In this document: one piece after another, positions 32,749 through 43,010 of the stretch
Position numbering within the stretch: the first letter of the stretch is position 1
Layout of the letters: each line of letters starts with the position of its first letter
Source: Zeus faber
Taxonomy: Eukaryota > Chordata > Actinopteri > Zeiformes > Zeidae
Assembly (NCBI GenBank): GCA_960531495.1
Contig: OY482862.1
Coordinates: 8,850,655 to 8,914,654 of the forward strand
Length of the DNA stretch: 64,000 nt
Direction: 5' to 3'
Notes under the pieces: model-generated
Told to the model about the DNA's origin: nothing
The model's input: only the letters and a program-made list of their open reading frames with translations
The model's database searches: none
Made by a program: the position numbers and the translations under genes

Positions 32749-34429
32749 CTGCGGGGGAGGGGAGGGGAGAGGAGAAGAGGGTCAAGAGTGTAGCTCTTTA
32801 AATTATTTTTTTGGGGGGGATTCGCGATATAATATATATTATATCACTGTATCTTCTATATCGCTGGTTATTTGTGTTCAAATGACACAGGCCAAATGCG
32901 GCTCACGAATTAATGCATTCCAGGCTCTTTGAAAAGCGAGTGATGGACTGTAGTTAGCATCAGTTTTTTGCATTGTTTTTGCTGCTGTGACACCTGCATT
33001 TTCTGCCCCTGGGATGATGCTTATAGGCTTATAGCAGAGATAAAGAAATAAAGGCTTAAAGTACTGTGTGGCTGTAGAAGCAGCAGTGTGCATTGGAGAA
33101 TATAAAACCTGAGAAAATATTATCTAGAAATGTAATGGTTCATTGGAAGCTTTTATTGTTAAGTGATAAAGATGATTTTGAGGGCTTGAGAAGGGGCGTA
33201 AGGAGCAATTTCAGAATTTTAGTGGAGCGCAGAAACAAACTTTTGATGGATGTTGATGTCATTATTTCATTAACAGCAGCATATATGAACCACGTCTACT
33301 TTTACACAGGTTTAGTTTGGCTTCAGTGGACTCTAATTTTGAAAGATAATTGCATAGAAAACTATTAATTAACTGCACCAATCTCAGAGCAAACTCCATT
33401 TTAATTTTTTTTCCCTTACGCCTTCATTAAAAAATAAAAGCAATGGTAAACTTGTCCTTTGACCACTTGACAGAGCTGATCAAGAGCTTTCGAACGATAT
33501 AAAAAAACACTCGCCCTAGGTGTCAATTACGAATCTTGATTTGATGAACAAGACGGTGGTTTGGCATTTTTTTGATGATAATTGCTTGTTGAATTTTGTG
33601 AAACATTTTTCTCTTTAATCTGGCACCCAACAGAGTTGGGGGCCAGAACCCACACAACACATAACCCACACAACACATTTGAGATTTATTCATTCAGATT
33701 CATTTTGGGTTTTTCGAGTAACTCCGTGGCTCATCAGAGTTGTTGCTGAATGAGACTTTTTGGCCAATCAATAAACAATAACTTTGTGTGTATTTTGCAG
33801 AATGATGGGGTCTCCTGCATAATTTCCGGCATTAGGTAGAGCAGATAATAGCATAAACACAGAAGTGAACCCTCAATTATTGCAGCAAATACGAGGGGGG
33901 GTGTGAACTTCACAAACTTGGAGGAGTTAATAACCAGGTCCACAGAGGGCGCTTTAGATGAGGGCAGGTGATGTTTCATTATTTTATTCATCTCTCTCAG
34001 GAAAAGGGATCCCACTCCCACTCCTGCTAATGCCGTGTGGCAACAGCAGTATGTTGCGCTCTCCAACACCCCTAAGCTCTCTAGCAATATCTGCCGTAGC
34101 AGACATCAAGAAAAGTTCCACTCTGAGATGAAGGTAATCCGTTCTGATGTCGACTTTTATTATTTGGGTCCAGTTTTTTAACCCCGCCTCTCTCTCTCGC
34201 GCTCTCTCTCCCTGCTGCTGGATGTTAGTCGCAGTGGAGGCATTACTCTGTGTGTGTGTGTGTGTGTATGTGTGTGTGTGTGCGTGCGTGCCTGTGTGTC
34301 TGTGTGTGTGGCGGTAGCAGCACAGCTCCCGCTGTGGCTTCAATTTCCCAGCGGGATAAAGAGCTTTTTCATTCTTTTATAAAGTGATGTAACGCACTCA
34401 AGGATCCCAACGCACTCTCCATCACCATT

Positions 34430-34720
34430 TTCACGGATGATGACCGCAAACAAATTAATAGAATGGATATATGGACCCCTTCACATCATAAACACGCCCC
34501 CCCCCAAAAAAAGACAGAAAAACACACGCACGAACACACAGACGAGATACATTATATTCCATTGCACTTGACCTGCCGCAGCCTTGGCGGTCAGCGCCTC
34601 GGGCCCGAGCGAGGATGTTTCCAGAGAAATATAATTAAAAAGACAGATTTCGAGCCACGTCTATTTCTCCAGCAATGTAATTAAATCCCAGAGCTGTGAT
34701 AAAAAAAAAAGACAACTTGC
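34430..34720. other. candidate conserved non-coding stretch
   Basis: About 290 bp is almost free of simple repeats, with AT cores (TATAATTAAAAAGAC, CAATGTAATTAAATCC) next to GC-rich segments. Candidate enhancer on composition only. Confidence 0.23.
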
Positions 34721-35346
34721 GGCCAGATTGGCCACACCGATGAAGTCACCGTTGAGTGGAGAATAACCAATTCACCTTCTGAAAACACAATCTAAAAAAA
34801 GAATAAAACTACAACTGGTGATTAGATTATTTGGAGGGTTGTTACACGCAGGTCGAGGTAATTCCGAGTCCCCTCACCCTCCGTTCTGTGGTACAATACC
34901 GAGGCTCTTTTCCTTTTTCGGAACACTGCTCATGTTGATGGAACTGTGTACGACAGAAATGTCGGGTCAAAAAAAGGTGTGAAAAAGTTGTACTTCTATA
35001 ATGGATTCAGATTGGAATACTAATAGCCTTCCAGAGCTGGCGTTATAGCCAAGGTTTGGATGACATATAGGCACGTCCAACGATCTACAGGGAAGTGAGA
35101 AGAGTAGCGTTGCAGTCTGGGGCGTTAACGGCCGTTGTGCATTTCCGAGCGTGACCCGTACAGTTGATACCTCGAGGCGATCACTCATTAGTTACGATCA
35201 GAAGAAAGGACTTGTCAGAATGCCGGTAATGAATCTGCCAATGTGGAGGGCTAATTGCTATGGGAGCGAGAGCGGCGGGGGGGCTGTTGGCGGTCTGACC
35301 GTGCTGGGTAATTGATAATTACTAAAAATAAATTCTGACAGTCAAG

Positions 35347-36064
35347 TCTTAGATTTAATTTTAAATTATCTTTATTTAGGTGGTGAGGTGCACAGAAAAC
35401 ATAGGCCTGAGGTAGCAATGTGGGAGGGATGAGCTCGAATCCCCCTATTGGAAACGTAGAGCGCAACAGGCGGATGCACGGGAGGTGGAGGGGGCACAGC
35501 AAACCAGCAAGCAAAGCAGGTAGCAAAGCGTGAGTGATTGGATGCTCAAATATGGGGCTATTCCGCCGCATGATAGCATTTCACATCGACTCCACTATTT
35601 TGGTTTTCCTTCGGGCAAAGGTTGTGGATAGTACCTAGTACTTTTTTTGTATCCAATGTGTCCTGCAGACTACTGATTGGTCACAGAGAATCGTCATTGC
35701 TTCACTGTGTCATCAATGCACGACACGGGACATCCTGCACGAACCCACCATTTGTAAATAGTTACTACAGCGGCCGCAATTCATTTCATTCATTGGACCA
35801 TTTGATTAAATAGCAACTCGCAAAACCACAAAAAATAAAAGCGTGAAGAACACCATCCCTTCGATATCCCCCATTGTTTCTGTGTGTGTTGCGAAGATGA
35901 CGTCATGGCAGTTTCATGCGGCGTCACTATGGATACCATCTGCAGCGGAAAACAAAGTACCTGGTACCAAAAGAGAGTAGAATCAAGGAGAGTCAACAAG
36001 GCCGGCCCATAAGGGGGTGGAAGAGTGTGGCACTGTCAAGTTGTCTGACAGAACTAATCTAATT
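35347..36064. repeat. SINE-like repeat, copy 2, split by an insertion
   Basis: 35347-35540 matches the first two thirds of the repeat at 39652-39957 (GGTGAGGTGCACAG.A, ATGAG.TCGAATCCCCC, AGGCGGATGCAC). 35999-36064 matches its tail (GGCCCATAAGGG..TG, GTTGTCTGACAGAACTA). The roughly 430 bp between them is absent from the other copy. Confidence 0.6.
35570..35998. mobile_element. putative non-autonomous insertion within SINE-like copy
   Basis: The left has TAGTACCTAGTACTTTTTTTG, trimmed here to TAGTACCTAGTAC. The right, reverse-complemented, has TTTTGGTACCAGGTACTTTG. The shared GTACC.AGTAC / ACTTT words look like imperfect terminal inverted repeats. Boundaries are inferred from where homology to the uninterrupted copy stops and resumes. 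Confidence 0.4.
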
Positions 36065-36660
36065 TGAAAAAAAGAGGAAAACACCCTCCAGATGTACTTA
36101 TTGTTAAGAAACATGCAAAGGAACTAATAGAGTGTGTTTGTGTGTGTAGCATTTTAACGTGTATATCCATTTGTGCCTGTGTCGACGTGTGTGCATAGAC
36201 AGCCCTGCACCTGTGCGCGCTGTACGTGCATGCACGTCCACACAAAGGGTAGGTGGTGCAAAACGCTTTTTGCACAATATTCCGGAGGCTACGTGGGCGC
36301 GGGGCTGACTCAATAGTGTTGTAGCAGCGCCCCACAGGGCGGTAAACAGGTTGCACAATCCGGCGGAGCTGCTCACAGGCTGCTGGGGCTGTTATCAGAT
36401 ACCCTGGGCCATGCCCTGGGACAACGACAAGATTGGGGCGAGAATGTTTCTGTGGAAAAATATTTGATATTTGTGTGGGCGTGTGTTTTTTTCTTCATCT
36501 GATAGTATTTTTGTTGTATTTACCACACAAAAGAAAGGAAGGAAGGAGAGGCAGTGGGGTAAAATTATTGTTACAGTAAGGCTTATAGGCCATACTTAAC
36601 ACCTTATTTAATAAACTGAATAATATTTAATAAACAATCTATTGGTACTATTAATACCAA

Positions 36661-38252
36661 TATATGCAATGTCAAACGTTACAAATTATCATGCAAATTG
36701 GATTTAAGTGTCATAAATATTAAATTTTTTGTTTTTCAATTAAACTCATGGATGGTATGGATGATTGTGTCTCAGGGCTCTTTGGATCACTGAAATCAAT
36801 CTCAGACACCTGTGATAATTGGTTTGCCAGGTGAGCCCAATTCAAGGAAAACTACTTAACAAGGACGTTCCACATTATTAAGCAGGCCACAGGTTTCAAG
36901 CAATATGGGAAAGAAAAAGGATCTCTCTGCTGGGAAAAGCCTCAAATAGTGCAATGCCTTGGACAAGGTATGAAAACATTAGATATTTCACGAAAACTTA
37001 AGCGTGATCATCGTACTGTGAGGAGATTTGTGGCTGATTCAGAGCACTGACGGGTTTATGCAGATGAAGGCATAATGAGGAAGGTTTCTGTCAGACAAAT
37101 TCATCAGATTTAAGAGCAGCTGCTAAAATGCTGTTACAAAGCAGCAAACAGGTATTTGAAGCTGCTGGTGCCTCTGGAGTTAAAGAACCTCAAGGTGTAG
37201 GATCCTCCAGAGGCTTGCAGTTGTGCATAAACCTACTATTGGGCCCCCCCTAAGCAATGCTCACAAGCAGAAACGGTTGCAGTGGCCCAGAAATACATGA
37301 AGACTCATTTTCAAACAGTCTTGTTTACTGATGAGTGCCATGCAACCCTGGGTGGTCCAGATGGATGGAGCAGTGGATGGTTGGTGGATGGCCCCCATGT
37401 CACAACAAGGCTGCAACGTCAAGGAGGTGGCGGAGTCATGTTTTGGGCCGGAATCATGGGGAGAGCTGGTAGGCCCCTTTAGGTCCCTGAAGGTGTGAAA
37501 ATGACCTCGGCAAAGTATATAGTTTCTGACTTACCACTTTCTTCCATGGTACAAAAGGAAGAACCGTGCCTTACGTAGCAAAATCATCTTCATGCATGAC
37601 AATGCACCATCTCATGCTGCAAAGAACACCTCTGTGTCCTTGGCTGCAATGGGCATAAAAGGAGAGAAACTCATGGTGTGGCCCCCATCCTCCCCTGACC
37701 TCCACCCTATTGAGAACCTTTGGAGCATCCTCAAGCAAAAGATCTATGAGGGTGGGAGGCAGTTTGCATCAAAACAGCAGCTCTGGGAGGCTATTCTGAC
37801 ATCCTGCAAAGAAATTCAAGCAGAAACTCTCCAAAAACTCCCAAGTTCAATGGAGGCAAGAATTGTGAAGGTGATATCAAAGACGGGTCCTATGTTAACA
37901 TGTAACTTGGCCTGTTAAGATGTTTTTGATTGAAATAGCTTTTGATTTCAGTAAATATGAACTCCTAAAGCTGTACATTCAACAAATGACCATTTTCTTC
38001 TTTTCTTCAGTTCTTTACAACCTTTAAATGTTTTGAAACCCTGTTGTGCATAATAATTTGGAACAGTGCATTTTGAGTTTTTTATTTTTGAAAAAAATAC
38101 TGTTATCATTGTGAGGTTTGTTCAATAACATTCAAATTATACCCTAACGGTTGATGACTTGAAAATTATACTGACTGTCATTTGCATTAACTATTTAGGA
38201 ATATCAGAGATCATTTGCATAATAATTTGGAACGCGGTGTATAAGACGGCCT
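36661..38252 (+). mobile_element. Tc1/mariner-type transposon, decayed
   Basis: About 1.6 kb. The left end (CGTTACAAATTATCATGCAAAT) and the reverse complement of the right end (GCGTTCCAAATTATTATGCAA) are imperfect inverted repeats of the class common in fish Tc1-like elements. The right terminus is followed by TA. It encloses a broken transposase (36905-37918). Confidence 0.85.
36905..37918 (+). pseudogene. Tc1-like transposase pseudogene (DD34E family)
   Basis: The coding relic starts MGKKKDLSAGKSLK and meets a TAG at 36947. Further stops and frameshifts follow near 37047 and 37100. Later segments stay recognisable: HRTVRRFVADSEH (HTH region), VLFTDECHATLGGPDGWSSG (first Asp), GGVMFWAGIMG, FMHDNAPSHAA (second Asp) and SSPDLHPIENLWSILK (catalytic Glu). 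The three catalytic acidic positions survive in pieces, but no single frame joins them, so the copy is inactive. It lies antisense to sema5b in intron 5. Confidence 0.9.
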
Positions 38253-39651
38253 ATATAATATAATATTATTTTATATTATACTATATTATATTATATATTA
38301 TTCCACAGCCAGTCGGCTGTATCTCTCATAGATATATATATATAACAGAATGTCAGCACTTGGAGGGCTGCCAATCAAATAAGCAAGCAGATTGATTAGA
38401 TCCAGGACCCCCTATCTTTTTCTCTCTCCCTCCCTCTATCCCTCCACCCCTCCATCCATCCCTTCCGCCGCCACCGTCTCTGAACTGGGAGGCTTAGCAG
38501 TGGAAATGAGATTTTCATTCACACCTTGAATCTATCGGGGGAGGCTCCATAACCCTACTGGACCCGGACGAGAAGCAAAAGGAAGGCTGAGTGAGAGTTG
38601 ATCTGTGTGTGTGTGTGTTTATGTGTGCGTGTATGTGTGTGTGCGCGTGTGTGCGTGTGTGTGTGTACGGATGAGTTACCGTGTCTGCAACCAGCTGTAA
38701 TTATTCTGATGACACTATCTACTCTGCCTCTCTATCTCCCTCCCACATACCAACTCCCCCCCTATCTCTCTCCCTCTCTCTCTCTTTCCCTCACACACAC
38801 ACGGAGGTATGCACGCACCGCAGCGCCACATGGAGCGAGGCATGCTGGGTGTTGTAATTTCACCCTCTCTGTGTGGGGAGGAGTAATTACATCGCTCGCT
38901 GACTTTCCAGTCTATCTGCTCGTTCGGCCATCTTCCTCCACCTCCTCATCTTCCTCATCCTCCTGCCATCTTGCAAAACACATTCTTTTTGAATGCCTAA
39001 AAACACAGCAGCCCCCCTTACCCACACACACACACAGACACCACCTGCACGCCATCATTACTTTCTCTTCCTATAATCCATACTCCTCTGTGCAGGACTT
39101 TTTGATGCTCCGTATCTTCCATGGCTTAGTTCTGAGGGGGTCTGTAGCGTCAGCGCCACAGAGATTATTGACACCTTTACCCGTGCGACGACACCTGGCT
39201 GGGATCCCAACCGCGTATGTGTTCCCACTTATGCGGCTTTGGCACTGGACGCCCGTTTGTACCCCCTTGGAGGAAACACCCGCTAACTGACTGTTGCCGT
39301 GAAAATGCAAACCTGATGCTCGGGATCCGAAAGCGCCGTACCTTCCGAGGCAAAACCCCCTTCGACTTAACGACGAGGGCTTCTCGGGTGATTAGCCGAC
39401 AAAACTTGTGGACCCATGTGGATTACTCAGGAATCCATTGAGAGTCCGGCCTCGATCATATTACTAATCCTATTAACATTAGATTTCTCACGCTCGATAG
39501 AAAGTGATGGCACGCAGGCAGGGCACTGAGGGGAAATTCAAACAAGCACAGGCTCTCTGTGTTCGTAACTTGCACTTACTCAACTCTAATCCCCTGTACT
39601 TCGGGGATTGTCTTTTTTAAGTGCGAGGGACAGTTGTGACAGACAACTCTG

Positions 39652-39957
39652 AGATTTACTTTTAAATTATCTTTAGTTATTTTACATTGTTTGCGGTTAG
39701 CGTCTGGGCTCTACTGCTCATCACTCCTGGTGAGGTGCACAGCACCCATAGGCATTCTTAATGAGCTTGAAATATTGGAGTGATGAGTTCGAATCCCCCC
39801 ATGGGATAGAAGAGTAGAGCCCAACATGTGGATGCACATTAAGCAAACAGGCAGCAAAGCAAGGTAGGGCAGGCTCCTTAAATTGGCTGGCCCATAAGGG
39901 TGTGAAGCATGTGGCGCCGTCGAGTTGTCTGACAGAACTAGCTCCGCAAATTACGTC
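39652..39957 (+). mobile_element. SINE-like repeat, copy 1
   Basis: About 300 bp includes GATGAGTTCGAATCCCCCC at 39783-39801, a good match to the pol III B box (GGTTCGANNCC) of tRNA genes and tRNA-derived SINEs. GCGGTTAGCGTCTGGGC about 80 bp upstream could be a degenerate A box. A second, interrupted copy lies at 35347-36064 in the same orientation. No poly-A or clear target duplication was seen. Confidence 0.5.
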
Positions 39958-39998
39958 TCATTAGAATGACCCAGACAAGAAAGTGCGTGAGAAAATAC

Positions 39999-40212
39999 CA
40001 TTGAGCCACTTTGAGTTGTATTGGGCAGTGCGGAGCGGCGGCATCCCCCCAAGGCTGCGGTAGATGACGGGGTCGCGGCCGGAGAAGTCGATGACGGTGG
40101 CGGCATACAGTTCACCGCTCTCTGTCACCACGGCAGTGGAGTTGTGCCGTGGGTCGTACGGGCAGCGCGCCACGCCGTTCACCCGCTCCAGCGCGCTGCT
40201 CATGTTGCCCAC
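39999..40212 (-). CDS. sema5b: sema5b coding exon 5 of window (sema domain)
   Basis: This 214-nt exon (residues 103-173) begins VGNMSSALERVNGVARCPYD and ends LRTAQYNSKWLN. It includes CPYDPRHNST, GELYAATVIDFSGRDPVIYR and the PPLRT loop, all class-5 semaphorin propeller motifs. There are two sequons (NMS, NST). The acceptor is CAATCCCAG and the donor GTATTTTC. Phases are 0 in and 1 out; the split codon G|AG restores the Glu of LNEPHF. Confidence 0.97.
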
Positions 40213-40364
40213 CTGGGATTGGTGTGGCAGTGGAGATCCGGTAGACCCCACAGGCCAACGGAAATCCATGGAGAACCAGGTGGGACGCAGAGGGGAGGGA
40301 CAGATGGAGAAGGGAGTAAGGATTAGAAACACAAATAGATAGATAGCCCCTTGTTGAATTTTAA

Positions 40365-40422
<58 letters not shown>

Positions 40423-40707
40423 GCACTCTTCAGTCTCTCGCTCTCTCTTTCCCCTGCCTCATGAGGTTTAGAGACTGCATAATTATCTGTTTGATGTTGC
40501 AAAGCACAGGAATTACACAAACACCTCCATCACCCACACTGGACTAAATGTAAATGGACTCGCCGTTACGTTTAGCAATGTCTGCACACATTGCATGAAT
40601 GCAGGTGCAGGAAACAATTAACAAGAACACTTGAATATAGTGAGGGAGGGCAATATAATTCAATCCCACACTTATACGCAAAAAGAAAACACATAATAAT
40701 GGCTTAC
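40213..40707 (-). other. sema5b: intron 4 of window
   Basis: This 495-bp intron has a 52-bp (AG)n repeat (40368-40419) and otherwise unique sequence. Confidence 0.8.
40368..40419. repeat. (AG)n microsatellite
   Basis: A perfect AG run in intron 4. Confidence 0.96.
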
Positions 40708-40806
40708 CTCTCGGGTGATGCAGAGTGGCTGGAAGGCGTTGGTGCCACAGGTCATGACCTCCGTTTTGTTGACCAGCAGGACTCTGATGTAGTTCTGGCA
40801 TTCCGC
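40708..40806 (-). CDS. sema5b: sema5b coding exon 4 of window (sema domain)
   Basis: This 99-nt exon (residues 70-102) encodes AECQNYIRVLLVNKTEVMTC followed by GTNAFQPLCITRE. ECQNYIRV and CGTNAF are hallmark semaphorin sema-domain motifs with two conserved cysteines. NKT is an N-glycosylation sequon. The acceptor is CCCTATAG and the donor GTAAGCC; phases are 0-0. The intron on each side is only about 0.5 kb. Confidence 0.96.
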
Positions 40807-41355
40807 CTATAGGGAGCGGTAGAGGGGAGGGGTAAGAAATAAAAACCTAGAAAAGCAAATCAAAGTGCCTCCACCTCTCTATCTCTCTCTCCTTCTCTCT
40901 CCCCTGAGTCTATACCGAAATATTAAGGCCGGTTCTAAGCGAATCAATGTTTTCAATTGATGTTATGGGCCTTTAGGCCCTTAGTTATGTGAGAGGAAAC
41001 GGTTTTGGTTACTAATGACATACAGGTTTCCTAAAAATATTTTTTTTCTACCAGATATTGTGCCTGTACAGTTATTCATAGGCCCTTTTGGAGATAAAGA
41101 TGACATGGCAATCAATACTCGGAAGAAATAAGAAATAGGAATGCTTTTATCTGCAGCAGCAGCGATGGCCACAACCTGCCTTTGTAATGCTTTTTTCCTT
41201 CCCTTTCATAATAAAGAATATGTTTTGAAGGGTTCTGTAAAAATGAGTTTTCCACTGGCCTCCCCCCCCCTCTCTCCCCCTCCACCAGTCAGAGGACAGC
41301 AGCCTCCTCCTGTATTGACATGTGGTGCAGTAACGGGGGGCAGGACGGAGGTTAC
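40807..41355 (-). other. sema5b: intron 3 of window
   Basis: This 549-bp intron has CT-rich patches (40871-40905, 41262-41285). Nothing else was recognised. Confidence 0.75.
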
Positions 41356-41418
41356 CTCTGTCTTTCCTTTGCTCTGACAGGACCTCCGGGTTTCCTCGTC
41401 CGGTGCCCACTCCGTCGC
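41356..41418 (-). CDS. sema5b: sema5b coding exon 3 of window (sema domain)
   Basis: This 63-nt exon (residues 49-69) encodes ATEWAPDEETRRSCQSKGK then TE. It includes the conserved semaphorin Cys of the CxxKGK motif that disulphide-bonds within the propeller. The acceptor is TTTCCTAG and the donor GTAACC. It is symmetric (phase 0-0). It follows the largest intron, 20.8 kb. The TEWA..EDTRRSCQSKGKTE pattern matches Sema5B better than Sema5A in my recollection of the families. Confidence 0.95.
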
Positions 41419-42263
41419 CTAGGAAACAAGAGGAAAAAAACAACGAAACAGAAAACAAGCAAAAGGTGACAAAGAGGCCCAAAGGCAGCCAATTGCTTCC
41501 ATGAAAACGGTTACGCAACAGTTGACTGTTGCTAATATTGTGGCCACACACAAAAAGACGCATAAAAGAGCGGCTCACCCCATTGCTGTTTGTTTATCGT
41601 GTAAACATGGCGACCGAGACGGTGGCCAACGGCTTTGGGATGATGGGTGAGTGGTTGTATGGCTGCATGCGTGTGTGTATGTGTGTGTCCATGTGCATGT
41701 GTGTTGAAGAAGGTTGATGGAAGGGGGAAGGTTGCAAGGTACTCAACTACACAGTTGAAGGGTCGAGGATGCATTAGCATGTAAATGGCTCCTCTTCATC
41801 TGTTAGTTTCTCTCGCCCATCTCTCTCTCTCTCTCTCTCTCTCTCTGGCTGGAAGTTGTCAGCAGCCACCCCCGCAACCCCCTCCCACCTACTGGCCAAT
41901 TATACTGCTCTACATCGCCGCATCTTGGAGTTAATTATGGATGCAGGCAGCGGCACTGGTGGACTATGCTGCAACACACGAACGCACGCACACACACACA
42001 CACAATGTGCATGCTGCCTGGCTACCATTGATACACTGGCAACTGTTGAGAGGTTTCGATAGATGTCCCCCATGTTCTCTTTCCCTCCATCTCTCCACCT
42101 CTCTTTCTCTTTCTCTTGTGGGCATCACTTTGGGTGAAGTCTTTCTGACTAAAAATCTCTGACCTGCTGAGTAATAAAAAAAAAACGAGGGAGCGGCTCG
42201 AAGTGGCACATAATTTGGCTCAGATTGGCTTGGCTTGCTGAGGGCTGGATGGGTCCAGAGTGT

Positions 42264-42270
<7 letters not shown>

Positions 42271-42314
<44 letters not shown>
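42271..42314. repeat. (CT)n microsatellite
   Basis: 44 bp of CT, about 160 bp upstream of the LTR remnant. Confidence 0.95.
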
Positions 42315-42316
<2 letters not shown>

Positions 42317-42474
42317 CTCACTCACCCCTCCTCCCTCTCCTCTGATCTCTGTCTATGAGCTGAGAGACCGCTTTGGTTCGCCCAAAATAACGTCACGACA
42401 CCTCCCACAACATTTCAGCTGATCGCCGCTCTTTCCCTCGTATAGTGGTCTGAACGCCAAACCGGTGAGTAGAT

Positions 42475-42788
42475 TGTGGCAGACGAGGGGGCGTGGTTAA
42501 GGCACGGTCTGCAGGTGACAGCGCTGGCTTCGCCCTGCGTCGGCACAGCTGTACCGGGTCAGTCCAATCACGCGATCCCCAGTGAGGACCCTGCGGACCA
42601 GATCGTGAGACGGACCCTCATGCCCGTCAATAATAATAATAATAATAACAAGAATTGTGTTTATGTTCACGTTTGGCCAGTGAGCCTTGTTGACTCTATT
42701 AATAAAAACCACGGCACCTCGGCACCTCACTGCCCCAAAGTCTCCCTCTCCCTCCCTGAACCCATATGTGTGGGTAGCGTCTTCCACA
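42475..42788 (+). mobile_element. 5' LTR of a retroelement
   Basis: A 314-bp segment begins TGTGGCAG and ends TTCCACA, so its termini are the TG...CA type with a five-base inverted match (TGTGG/CCACA). It contains AATAAAA at about 42701 as a polyadenylation signal and an (AAT)n run. It is followed after two bases (AG) by a primer-binding site. Only one LTR is present, so the element is a truncated 5' end. An endogenous retrovirus or a Ty3/gypsy element are both possible. The long plus-strand frame crossing it is not a host gene. Confidence 0.75.
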
Positions 42789-42790
42789 AG

Positions 42791-42808
42791 TGGCGCCTGA
42801 ACAGGGAC
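42791..42808 (+). other. tRNA-Lys-type primer-binding site
   Basis: TGGCGCCTGAACAGGGAC matches the 18-nt primer-binding site complementary to the 3' end of tRNA-Lys(UUU) at 17 of 18 positions (established knowledge of retroelement priming). It sits two bases after the LTR end, exactly where reverse transcription would start. Confidence 0.85.
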
Positions 42809-43010
42809 AATGGAAGGAGCCGAGCTGGAGGACGAGCGCGACTTTCTCCGGTGCCAGCTTTCTCCGCTGACTGCTGGGCGGACCCGCGGCGGCCAGCAAA
42901 GCTCCCAGCCCCTGGTTCTGGGTCTCCCTCTCCTCTGTTGGACCGGGTCCGACCCCGCGCCACCTGCAGGGGCCGGGAGGCGCCGCTACATAGATTCTGG
43001 TTGATGTTCC
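42809..43010 (+). pseudogene. truncated 5' internal region of the LTR element
   Basis: GC-rich sequence follows the primer-binding site. A 64-codon frame opens at 42810, only one base after the PBS, with MEGAELEDERDFLRCQL at its start. It ends at 43004 without any recognisable gag or pol motif. I read it as a truncated leader/gag start; homology to the LTR element family is by position only. Confidence 0.45.

Larger units (their letters stand above)
32749..39998 (-). other. sema5b: intron 5 of window
   Basis: This 7.3-kb intron contains a decayed Tc1-like transposon (36661-38252), a SINE-like repeat in two copies (39652-39957 and the split copy 35347-36064), AT-rich palindromic sequence (38255-38345) and simple repeats near 34200-34310 and 38600-38800. 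The 33090-33700 region is AT-rich and shows no recognised element. 34430-34720 is repeat-poor. Confidence 0.75.

Noticed and set aside
39652-39957. tRNA gene
   Set aside because: A B-box is present, but no cloverleaf, anticodon stem or properly spaced A box can be folded; a SINE-like repeat is more likely.
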